From positions 1 to 23,177 of the forward strand of contig JAZOLE010000079.1 in assembly GCA_045652835.1 (NCBI GenBank): a DNA stretch of 23,177 nucleotides, written 5' to 3'. A program made the translations under genes and the position numbers. Shown piece by piece: positions 1-6,219 of this stretch; the first letter of the stretch is position 1; each line of letters starts with the position of its first letter. The stretch comes from SVQP01 sp045652835 (GTDB lineage Bacteria > Bacillota > Clostridia > Oscillospirales > CAG-272). The notes beneath the pieces are model-generated. The model ran no database searches. It was not told where the DNA came from and saw only the letters and a list, made by a program, of their open reading frames with translations.

Positions 1-1
1 T

Positions 2-238
2 TTTGCGCAAAAGAAGGGTTACACGATTCCGTATGGTTGTATGGTCCCCGAGAAAATAAATGGACTTTTGCTTTCGGGAAGAAATATTTCCGGAACACAT
101 ATCCCTCACCCTAATTTCCGTCCTATGCCTATTTGTATGGAGATCGGAGAGGCGTGCGGTATTGCGGCGGCTCTTGCGGTAAGAAAGGGTATACAGCCTC
201 GCGAAGTTGACGTGGCTGATATCCAAGCGTGCTTTTGA
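2..238 (+). CDS. FAD-dependent oxidoreductase, C-terminal fragment
   Basis: The frame is open from the window edge (codon at position 2) to TGA at 236-238, so only the last 78 residues are present and the start lies outside the window. The fragment carries the closing signature of the FAD_oxidored family (Pfam12831): NGLLLSGRNISGTH followed by RPMPICMEIGEACGIAAALA. In this family that glycine/alanine-rich helix closes the FAD-binding Rossmann fold, and members are soluble flavoenzymes of mostly unknown substrate, often in sugar or cofactor catabolism. There is no neighbour that fixes the substrate. It is followed by a terminator hairpin at 278-296, so it ends its transcription unit. The family call is good; the reaction cannot be given. 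Confidence 0.8.
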   Translation, partial: FAQKKGYTIPYGCMVPEKINGLLLSGRNISGTHIPHPNFRPMPICMEIGEACGIAAALAVRKGIQPREVDVADIQACF

Positions 239-247
239 TAAAAGGTA

Positions 248-298
248 AAAATTGTTGTGCAAACTCAAAAAGAGAAACCGAGGCACCCGCCTCGGGTT
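248..298 (+). repeat. 51-bp direct repeat, copy 1
   Basis: Matches 1164-1214 at 48 of 51 positions by direct comparison (offset 916; mismatches at 277, 286 and 287). It begins AAAATTGTTGTGCAAACTC and ends inside a CCGAGGC/GCCTCGG hairpin. The identity extends about 28 bases upstream of the hairpin, so it is more than a shared terminator stem. The two copies bracket the gene at 372-1145. Confidence 0.9.
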
Positions 299-306
299 CT
301 GTTTTT
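273..306 (+). terminator. Rho-independent terminator of the FAD oxidoreductase
   Basis: Stem CCGAGGC (278-284), loop ACCC, stem GCCTCGG (289-295), extended by AGAA/TTCT, then a T-rich run at 302-306. Compared with the other copies, the outer C-G pair is lost (A277 opposite G296), so this is the weakest member of the family. Confidence 0.75.
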
Positions 307-317
307 GAAATAATTTA

Positions 318-346
318 TTGAAATATTGATGCCTATGTGATATAAT
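318..346 (+). promoter_or_regulatory. Sigma-A type promoter for the gene at 372
   Basis: TTGAAA (318-323), 17-base spacer, TATAAT (341-346). Transcription would start near 353, leaving a leader of only about 20 bases before the proposed start codon at 372. Confidence 0.75.
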
Positions 347-371
347 TGAAATAGAGAAAGGCGGTGGTCTT

Positions 372-1145
372 ATCAAAAAGTTTTGCTTTACCGTAGATGA
401 CAATATTCGTTTTTTGAAAGAAATAACCGAAAATCACTATCAGAGTATGTTTGATCATCCGTATCTTGCTATGTATCGACGTATCCATGAAGAGTTTGGA
501 TTGAAGGTACAGCTGAATTTGTTTTACCGGATGGAAGATTTCGATCTTTCGCAAGTGAGCGAGGATTATTATGCGGAATGGGAAGCGAATTCGGATTGGC
601 TCAAACTTTCTTTTCACTCGGATCTGGAAAATGTCAAGCCTTATGAAAGCTCGGGCTATGATGAGGTTTACGAGGATTGCAAACGGGTGCATGAACAGAT
701 CAAACGCTTTGCTTCCCCTGCGGCATTGGCGAACACAACGACGATTCATTATTGCTTGTTGACAGAAGGCGGTCTGAAGGCAATGGAGGACAACTGTGTC
801 TTGGGATTGTTAGGACTATTTGGTAGCAACAAAAAACCGCGCACCTCATACGGCATCGAGCAAAGCGAGGCGGAAATAATCCGCAACGGCGAGATTTTGA
901 AAATCGGAAAAATCTCTTTTGCCTCCATTGATATTGTCTTAAATTGTTTTTCGATAGAGGAAATCTTGGAACAACTCATGCAATTGAGCCAACGCAACGG
1001 CATACGGGTGATGATTCATGAGCAGTACTTTTATGAAGATTATATGCATTATCAATCTGAGTTTGAGGAAAAACTCCGATCAACCTTTTCTTTTTTCTCA
1101 GAGCATGGCTATCAAAGCAGTTTTTATGAGAACTTGATATCATGA
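372..1145 (+). CDS. Polysaccharide-deacetylase-like hypothetical protein, probable ATC start
   Basis: The frame is open from a stop at 327 to TGA at 1143-1145. The only usual start codon near the 5' end is TTG at 414, but the 14 codons before it encode IKKFCFTVDDNIRF, a strand plus acidic pair resembling the N terminus of NodB-type deacetylase folds. The sequence GAAAGGCGGTGG at 356-367 sits exactly 5 bases before ATC 372, the same spacing as GAAAGGCGGTGG to ATG in the nucleotidyltransferase at 17318. I therefore place the start at ATC 372 (257 codons); TTG 414 (243 codons) is the conservative alternative. Later motifs are DHPYLAMYRRIHEEFGLKVQ, LSFHSD and TTIHYC, with candidate metal ligands in DD and the histidines. 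No signal peptide or membrane segment, so probably cytoplasmic. The family link is from motif resemblance; the substrate is unknown. It is monocistronic, between a promoter and a terminator. Confidence 0.6.
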   Translation: MKKFCFTVDDNIRFLKEITENHYQSMFDHPYLAMYRRIHEEFGLKVQLNLFYRMEDFDLSQVSEDYYAEWEANSDWLKLSFHSDLENVKPYESSGYDEVYEDCKRVHEQIKRFASPAALANTTTIHYCLLTEGGLKAMEDNCVLGLLGLFGSNKKPRTSYGIEQSEAEIIRNGEILKIGKISFASIDIVLNCFSIEEILEQLMQLSQRNGIRVMIHEQYFYEDYMHYQSEFEEKLRSTFSFFSEHGYQSSFYENLIS

Positions 1146-1163
1146 CGGATGACAGAAAGGTTC

Positions 1164-1214
1164 AAAATTGTTGTGCAAACTCAAAAAGAGAACCCGAGGC
1201 AATCGCCTCGGGTT
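1164..1214 (+). repeat. 51-bp direct repeat, copy 2
   Basis: Second copy of 248-298 with three mismatches. It includes a perfect CCCGAGGC/GCCTCGGG hairpin. It starts 18 bases after the stop of the gene at 372-1145. Confidence 0.9.
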
Positions 1215-1218
1215 TTTT
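1193..1218 (+). terminator. Rho-independent terminator
   Basis: Perfect stem CCCGAGGC (1193-1200), loop AATC, GCCTCGGG (1205-1212), followed by six T (1213-1218). It ends the gene at 372-1145. Confidence 0.85.
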
Positions 1219-1231
1219 ATGTGCACAACCG

Positions 1232-1260
1232 TTGCCTTATTCTCCCCTCTTTGATATAAT
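1232..1260 (+). promoter_or_regulatory. Promoter upstream of the two-component system
   Basis: TTGCCT (1232-1237), 17-base spacer, TATAAT (1255-1260). Transcription would begin near 1267, just before the CTTAAG repeats, giving a leader of about 90 bases. A second -10-like TATGAT at 1332-1337 lacks a good -35 box and could be an activator-dependent promoter. Confidence 0.5.
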
Positions 1261-1282
1261 AAGAATGAAATTTATATCAATT

Positions 1283-1321
1283 CTTAAGCGATCTTAAGAA
1301 ATTATACATCTATTTGTTAAG
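1283..1321 (+). promoter_or_regulatory. CTTAAG repeats, candidate response-regulator operator
   Basis: CTTAAG occurs at 1283-1288 and 1293-1298, exactly 10 bases apart, and GTTAAG at 1316-1321 about two helical turns further. The first two also form an inverted repeat (TTCTTAAG, four bases, CTTAAGAA). Direct repeats phased by about one turn are typical of OmpR-family binding sites, so autoregulation by the adjacent regulator is inferred, not shown. Confidence 0.4.
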
Positions 1322-1356
1322 AATTTTGTTGTATGATATATACGGAGGTGAAAATG

Positions 1357-2037
1357 ATGAACGTATTGGTTGTGGATGATGATCGGGAGATCGTGGAAAG
1401 CATCAGCATTTTTCTTGCGGGGGAGGGCTATCGGGCACTCAAGGCATATGACGGAATTGAGGCGCTTGACATTCTTTCGGAGAATGAAGTACATCTGATG
1501 ATTATGGACATTATGATGCCCAAAATGAACGGTATCAAAACGCTGATGACGCTGCGCGAATCAAGAAATATTCCCGTAATTTTACTTTCCGCAAAATCCG
1601 AGGATTCAGATAAGATTTTTGGATTGACTGCGGGCGCGGATGACTATGTGACAAAGCCGTTCAATCCGTCCGAGCTAATGGCGAGAGTAAAGTCGCAGTT
1701 GCGCAGATATACCACGCTGGGATCAATCGGAAAACAAAATGGGGAGATCATCATAAACGGTCTTTGTGTGGATACCGAGAGCAAAACGGTTAAGGTGGAC
1801 GGCGAGCTTGTCAGACTGACGCCCGTAGAATACAAAATTTTAGAATTGTTGGTTCGAAACCGAGGACGGGTCTTTTCGGCAAATGATATTTACACAAATG
1901 TGTGGAACGAGCAAGCTGTTGTTGGAGATGGTACGATCGCAGTGCACGTGCGCCATATCAGAGAGAAAATAGAGATCAATCCCAGAGAGCCGAAATATCT
2001 AAAAATCGTTTGGGGCGTCGGCTATAAGGTGGATTAG
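1357..2037 (+). CDS. OmpR/VanR-family response regulator
   Basis: DNA-binding half of a two-component system, phosphorylated by the kinase encoded 11 bases downstream. The receiver domain (residues about 1-118) has the acidic pocket VVDDD (D7-D9), phospho-acceptor D51 in MIMDIMMPKMNG, switch residue S78, Y97 and K100 in DDYVTKPF. The C-terminal winged helix (about 130-226) has RLTPVEYKILELL and the recognition-helix region VGDGTIAVHVRHIREKIE, ending in KIVWGVGYKVD. The start is ATG 1357, seven bases after GGAGGT (1344-1349). ATG 1354 is too close to that site, and ATG 1333 lies upstream of it. Length 226 residues is normal. Repeats at 1283-1321 suggest autoregulation. The closest known type by motif is VanR-like, but no resistance genes are nearby, so the stimulus and targets are unknown. 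Confidence 0.93.
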   Translation: MNVLVVDDDREIVESISIFLAGEGYRALKAYDGIEALDILSENEVHLMIMDIMMPKMNGIKTLMTLRESRNIPVILLSAKSEDSDKIFGLTAGADDYVTKPFNPSELMARVKSQLRRYTTLGSIGKQNGEIIINGLCVDTESKTVKVDGELVRLTPVEYKILELLVRNRGRVFSANDIYTNVWNEQAVVGDGTIAVHVRHIREKIEINPREPKYLKIVWGVGYKVD

Positions 2038-2048
2038 GGGGGCGGAAA

Positions 2049-4130
2049 ATGAAAAGAATTGTATATTCGGGATTTTTGAAATTCGTTGCCGTGGTATTGC
2101 TGATTGCATGCATGGTGTTGAGCGTTTTGACGGCATGGGACGGTGTGTTGCGTTTTGTTGAGGAAAAGGTCGAGCTTTATTCCTTTGAGAGCGATTTTTC
2201 AAGCTCTTGGTATCTTGCATCCCTGCTCAATGCAGCGGAAAATGCTGTGTATGACGCCTATTACGTGACGTATCGCGAGGATATTGAAGAGGAGGCTACT
2301 ACGACCGATCTCCCCATGACGGATGAAGCAGATCTTGGTGTGGAGGAGCAGATCAAGAAGCGATTGGAATCGCTACATAGTGCTGAGCAAATTGATTACT
2401 TTGTCCGGTGGAATGACAAGGTCTTTACCAACTGCGGCGTCGATGATGCAGACGTGCTGATGCAAAGGGAATTTTACTCTTATGTCGAAAGAGGCAGTGA
2501 TGGATATTTTACGCGCAGAACCAATGCTATCAGAGCGGGAAGACCGTTGATTGAAAATATCAACGAGTATGACCGCACAAGCACAATTATCATATGCTGC
2601 AGCGTTAAGCCTGAGGTGGCAGCAGAGCTTCGCACAACGTGGGAAAGACAAGAGAGTATGGTCATAGATACGTTGGGCTTGACGCTTGCCTATGCCGCAG
2701 CCGTGCTGCTATTGTTGATTTACTTGCTTTCTGTGTGTGGAAAGAACAGAAAGGGCGAGTACCAAAATATGTGGCTTGACTATATCCCGTTGGAATTACA
2801 GCTGATATTAATTGCGGGAGCGGGTATAGGCGCAGTCGCATTATTGACGTATGTGCTTGACAAGTATGTGTCTGGTTATTTTTCGGACAAGCTGCTTTAT
2901 CCTGTAGTCGGCGCCGTCACGGCACTTGCATCTCTGATCATGATTACCGCCTTGCTTAGTGTGGTCAGAAATATCAAGACCAAAAGATTTGTTGCATCCA
3001 GCTTTGTTTTGCAGACATTGAGAGGGACCTGGCTGCTTTTGAAGGCTATCATCAAGTGGACATACGGAGCAATCAAGGCCTTACTTTCGGCAGCGATTGG
3101 ACTGCTGTGCAAAAAATCGGGCGTGCTGCTGGTGGTATTGCTGTTCCTTTATACCGCAGTGATCGGCATTTTGGGCGTCGGTACGGTGGTTACGCGGAAC
3201 TGGACGCTTGAGGGTGTGCTGCTGTATTTGGTGGCATATACGCTTGCGGGTATGTTTTTGTTTTTGGTGGTATGTGCTTTTGTGGCATTTCGATCAAAAG
3301 AGCTTGATCAGATCAAAAAAGGCACTCGCGAGGTGCGAGGCGGAAACGTGTCGTATAAGATTCCAAGGCTTTGGTGGCCGGACATGAAGGAATTGGCAGC
3401 AAACGTCAACGAAGTTTCCCGGGGACTTGAGCAGTCGGTGTCTGCGCAGGTCAAGGCGGAGAGAATGAAAAGCGAGCTGATCACAAACGTATCACACGAT
3501 CTTAAGACGCCCATTACGTCCATTATCAGCTATACCGAGCTGTTGTCAAATATGGAAGACCTGCCCGAGCAGGCAAGGGATTACGTTGCCGTCATTGCAA
3601 AAAAAGGCGACAGACTCAAACATCTGACGCAAGATCTGTTTGATATTTCCAAGGCACAGAGCGGAAATGAGGAAATTGTCATGGAGAAGCTTGACGTAGC
3701 GCTGTTGATCAATCAGGCGCTTGGAGAGCATGATAACGAGATACAGGGATCGGGACTGCTGTTTTGCACAGATGTAGCAAAAGAACTGTACGTTTGTGCC
3801 GACGGACGAAAGATGTCGCGCGTGATCGGCAATCTGATTGACAACATCTTGAAATATTCCTTGAAAAATACGCGCGTGTTTATTTGCGCGGCAGAAAAAG
3901 ATGGGGATATCGTTGTGGAATTCAAGAACATTTCGGCATATCCGTTGAATTTTGACACTGAGGAAATTACGCAGCGATTTGTGCGTGGTGACGAGTCCAG
4001 AACCGAGGATGGAAATGGGCTGGGGCTTGCGATTGCCAAAAGCTACACCGAAATATGCGGTGGTGCGTTTGAGATCACTACGGATGGAGATATGTTTAAG
4101 GTGAGAATAAAATTCAAACCCCTGAATTGA
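2049..4130 (+). CDS. Multi-pass membrane sensor histidine kinase
   Basis: Partner kinase of the upstream regulator. The 693 residues contain a first membrane segment at about 8-30, an extracytoplasmic sensor region of about 175 residues, then roughly five more hydrophobic segments (about 208-231, 250-270, 283-308, 358-382, 388-415). A short HAMP-like linker leads to HisKA, with the phospho-accepting H483 in NVSHDLKTPITSIISY, and an ATP-binding domain with N box GNLIDNILKYS (about 592-602) and G2 box GNGLGLAIAKS near 655-665. Most VanS-like kinases have two membrane spans; six is unusual and suggests the membrane domain itself senses something, as in cell-envelope stress kinases. The start ATG 2049 follows a G-rich stretch, a mediocre ribosome site, and translation is probably coupled to the regulator (11-base gap). 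The ligand is unknown. Confidence 0.92.
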   Translation: MKRIVYSGFLKFVAVVLLIACMVLSVLTAWDGVLRFVEEKVELYSFESDFSSSWYLASLLNAAENAVYDAYYVTYREDIEEEATTTDLPMTDEADLGVEEQIKKRLESLHSAEQIDYFVRWNDKVFTNCGVDDADVLMQREFYSYVERGSDGYFTRRTNAIRAGRPLIENINEYDRTSTIIICCSVKPEVAAELRTTWERQESMVIDTLGLTLAYAAAVLLLLIYLLSVCGKNRKGEYQNMWLDYIPLELQLILIAGAGIGAVALLTYVLDKYVSGYFSDKLLYPVVGAVTALASLIMITALLSVVRNIKTKRFVASSFVLQTLRGTWLLLKAIIKWTYGAIKALLSAAIGLLCKKSGVLLVVLLFLYTAVIGILGVGTVVTRNWTLEGVLLYLVAYTLAGMFLFLVVCAFVAFRSKELDQIKKGTREVRGGNVSYKIPRLWWPDMKELAANVNEVSRGLEQSVSAQVKAERMKSELITNVSHDLKTPITSIISYTELLSNMEDLPEQARDYVAVIAKKGDRLKHLTQDLFDISKAQSGNEEIVMEKLDVALLINQALGEHDNEIQGSGLLFCTDVAKELYVCADGRKMSRVIGNLIDNILKYSLKNTRVFICAAEKDGDIVVEFKNISAYPLNFDTEEITQRFVRGDESRTEDGNGLGLAIAKSYTEICGGAFEITTDGDMFKVRIKFKPLN

Positions 4131-4223
4131 CTATTACCACGCAAAAACAAAATGACCAAAGAGCAGTACGCGCCTTTGTTTGATTGAGAGGATTTTCAAG
4201 CACTGCTGCAATCTTAAGAAGAA

Positions 4224-4255
4224 CCCGAGGCAATCGCCTCGGGCGTTCTTTTTTT
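4224..4255 (+). terminator. Rho-independent terminator of the two-component operon
   Basis: Stem CCCGAGGC (4224-4231), loop AATC, GCCTCGGG (4236-4243), then CGTTC and a T tract to 4255. Bases 4131-4223 between the kinase stop and this hairpin hold no convincing gene. Confidence 0.85.
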
Positions 4256-4289
4256 GACCTGCGTGCATTTGCAATATCGTATCATGGAA

Positions 4290-4318
4290 TTGACACTCCG
4301 TGAAAACTGTGATATAAT
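4290..4318 (+). promoter_or_regulatory. Consensus sigma-A promoter for the HAD-PHP-helicase operon
   Basis: Perfect TTGACA (4290-4295), 17-base spacer, perfect TATAAT (4313-4318). The predicted start near 4325 gives a leader of about 20 bases, which rules out any start codon upstream of about 4330 for the next gene. A fully consensus promoter suggests strong, largely unregulated transcription. Confidence 0.85.
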
Positions 4319-4343
4319 ACCATTAAGAAAGGCGGTGGTGGCT

Positions 4344-4958
4344 TTGCAATACGTCATTTTTGATTTCGGTCAGGTGCTTGTGCGCTTTGAGCCGTCGTAT
4401 ATGGTTGGGAAATACGTGGATGACCCTGCGGAGGCTGCCATGCTGGCGCAGGTGGCGTTTGAACGCAAATACTGGGATAGATTGGACGCAGGCACGATCA
4501 CGGATGCAGAAGTCGTGGAGGATATCAAGGCGCGCGTGCCGGAGCATCTTGGCGGCGCGGTTGAGCAGATCTACTACAACTGGATCTACAATATTCCCGA
4601 GATCGAGGGCATGCGGGAGCTGATTTTGCATCTGAAAACTACCTATGGCGTGCCCGTTTACTTGCTTTCCAACATTTCAACCTATTTTGCTGCACACTCG
4701 CACGAGATCCCCATCCTTTCCTTGGTGGACGGCTGCGTTTTCTCGGCGGTCTGCGGCTTGACAAAGCCCGATCCTGCAATCTTTGCGCATATTTGTGAGA
4801 AATTTGCGCTTGATCCCACCGCGTGCGTATTCGTGGACGACAAGGCTGAGAACGTGCAAGCCGCTCGGGAGATAGGCATGCAGGGCTACGTGTTTGACGG
4901 TGACGCAAAGAGGCTGAGGGCGTATTTTGACGAAATTTTGCAAGGAGGTATCTCATGA
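4344..4958 (+). CDS. HAD-superfamily phosphatase (subfamily IA, YihX-like)
   Basis: Probable small-molecule phosphatase, cytoplasmic, 204 residues. Motif I is VIFDFGQVLVRF, with the nucleophilic Asp but Gly-Gln in place of the usual second Asp region, as in the DxGNV variant of YihX-type sugar-phosphate phosphatases. Motif II is YLLSNIS, motif III Lys lies in LTKPDPAIF, and motif IV acids are in VFVDDKAENVQAARE. The helical cap lies between motifs I and II. The start is TTG 4344, six bases after AAAGGCGGTG; the open frame extends upstream to 4254 but crosses the promoter, so earlier codons cannot be translated from it. GTG 4335 and 4338 overlap the ribosome site. The stop overlaps the next ATG (ATGA), so the two genes are translationally coupled. 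The exact substrate is unknown; sugar phosphates or nucleotides are the usual ones. Confidence 0.85.
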   Translation: MQYVIFDFGQVLVRFEPSYMVGKYVDDPAEAAMLAQVAFERKYWDRLDAGTITDAEVVEDIKARVPEHLGGAVEQIYYNWIYNIPEIEGMRELILHLKTTYGVPVYLLSNISTYFAAHSHEIPILSLVDGCVFSAVCGLTKPDPAIFAHICEKFALDPTACVFVDDKAENVQAAREIGMQGYVFDGDAKRLRAYFDEILQGGIS

Positions 4959-6172
4959 ACCACCCCGACAAATATATAGCCAAGCGGTATGACACGCCCA
5001 ACCGTTCGGCGGCATTTACCGATGCGGTGTATTGCAAGGCAGATGCGACGGGTGCGGATCTGCAGTCGGCGTGGCGCAGTCTTGATCCGCCCGCACCTGA
5101 GCTGATACCGCTTGTGGGCGAGATGCACGGGCACACCAATCTTTCGGACGGCAGACCCGATATTGACACCTATTTTCGCAATATCCGTGACCTTGCGGGC
5201 TTGGATTTCGCGGTGCTGACCGATCACGACCACGGCGGCGTGGGAAGACCTGCCTTGTGGGAGGGAGAGGGCGCGCTCTCCAAGTGGGATGTGATCAAGC
5301 AAAAGGCGGCAGAGTACTGCGAGCCTGGCAGATTTTCCACGTTGCTTGGCTACGAGCGCGACTCTTATCCCTTTTATAACAATTTGGTGCTGTATTTTCG
5401 TGATGCGGATGCCGAAATGGTACGCGGTGTGCGCGATGGAGAGATCACCGCAGCCGAGCTTGCCGCGCTGCTCGGGCGCGAGGACGTGGTCACCTGTCCG
5501 CACGATACCTATTCCTTTACCTCAAACGCCGATTTCTTGGCGTTACCCACAGAGCTGCACACGCCCTTTATTGAGGTGATCTCGCGCGGTGACGCAGCGG
5601 AATACATGGGCAATCCAGCGGGCGCGACTTACGCCTGCTGCGAGGGTGGTTTTTGGCAGGATGCCTTGCGTCGTGGCGCAAAAATGGGCGTCATCGGCGG
5701 CTCGGATGACCACAGCGGCATGAATGGGCGCGTTGACCCTGCGTTGCCCTATCCCGAAAAATATCCCGGTGTCACGGGTGTTTGGGCAAAAGAGAACACC
5801 CCTGCAGCCATTTTTGAGGCGCTCAAAGCCAAGCGCACGTTTGCATACATGATGGGCGAGAGCACGGGCGCGATGCGCGGCAGAATGGAGATCGATTTCA
5901 GAATCAACGGGCACTATATGGGCGAGGTGATCACGCGTCACGAGAGCCGAGATTTGCATATTTTCTATCGCGTCAAGGCTGACGTACCGCTAAGGCGCGT
6001 GACCTTGGTTAAAAATTGCCGCAATTACGTGGCACTTACGGCGGCGTCCGAGCTGATTTTGGACTATAAGCAAGAAACCGCGACCGATTCCTATTATTTG
6101 CGCGTCGAGCTTGCCGACGGCAGATTTGGCTGGACCTCGCCTATTTGGGTAATCAAGGAGAAGGAGATATGA
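4955..6172 (+). CDS. PHP-domain metal-dependent phosphoesterase family protein
   Basis: A 405-residue protein with a complete polymerase-and-histidinol-phosphatase metal site: H58 and H60 in GEMHGHTNLSDG, D90-H91-D92-H93 in LTDHDHGG, E134 in LGYERDSY, H183 in CPHDTY, and H253 in GGSDDHSG. PHP proteins use two or three metal ions to hydrolyse phosphoester bonds. Spacing and the long C-terminal beta-rich region (about 310-405) resemble DUF3604-type PHP proteins rather than histidinol phosphatase. No signal peptide. The start is ATG 4955, after AAGGAGGT, overlapping the HAD stop. It lies between a phosphatase and a helicase in one operon, which could suit nucleotide or nucleic-acid chemistry, but that is inference. 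The substrate is unknown. Confidence 0.83.
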   Translation: MNHPDKYIAKRYDTPNRSAAFTDAVYCKADATGADLQSAWRSLDPPAPELIPLVGEMHGHTNLSDGRPDIDTYFRNIRDLAGLDFAVLTDHDHGGVGRPALWEGEGALSKWDVIKQKAAEYCEPGRFSTLLGYERDSYPFYNNLVLYFRDADAEMVRGVRDGEITAAELAALLGREDVVTCPHDTYSFTSNADFLALPTELHTPFIEVISRGDAAEYMGNPAGATYACCEGGFWQDALRRGAKMGVIGGSDDHSGMNGRVDPALPYPEKYPGVTGVWAKENTPAAIFEALKAKRTFAYMMGESTGAMRGRMEIDFRINGHYMGEVITRHESRDLHIFYRVKADVPLRRVTLVKNCRNYVALTAASELILDYKQETATDSYYLRVELADGRFGWTSPIWVIKEKEI

Positions 6173-6219
6173 TCTTTGTAGGCGGGTTGGATTTATCAAA
6201 CGAGGAGGTGTGTGTATGA
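6169..6219 (+). CDS. Possible 16-codon coupled mini-ORF between PHP and helicase genes
   Basis: ATG 6169-6171 overlaps the PHP stop (ATGA), and TGA 6217-6219 overlaps the helicase ATG 6216 (again ATGA). The peptide would read MIFVGGLDLSNEEVCV. AGAAGGAG at 6159-6166 gives an acceptable ribosome site, although the spacing is tight. It could serve to carry ribosomes across the 43-base gap and couple helicase translation to the PHP gene, or it may simply be chance. No family recognised. Confidence 0.3.
   Translation: MIFVGGLDLSNEEVCV

Noticed and set aside
4254..4343. Upstream extension of the HAD phosphatase frame
   Set aside because: Contains the complete consensus promoter (4290-4318), so it cannot be in the mRNA; the family motif begins right after TTG 4344.
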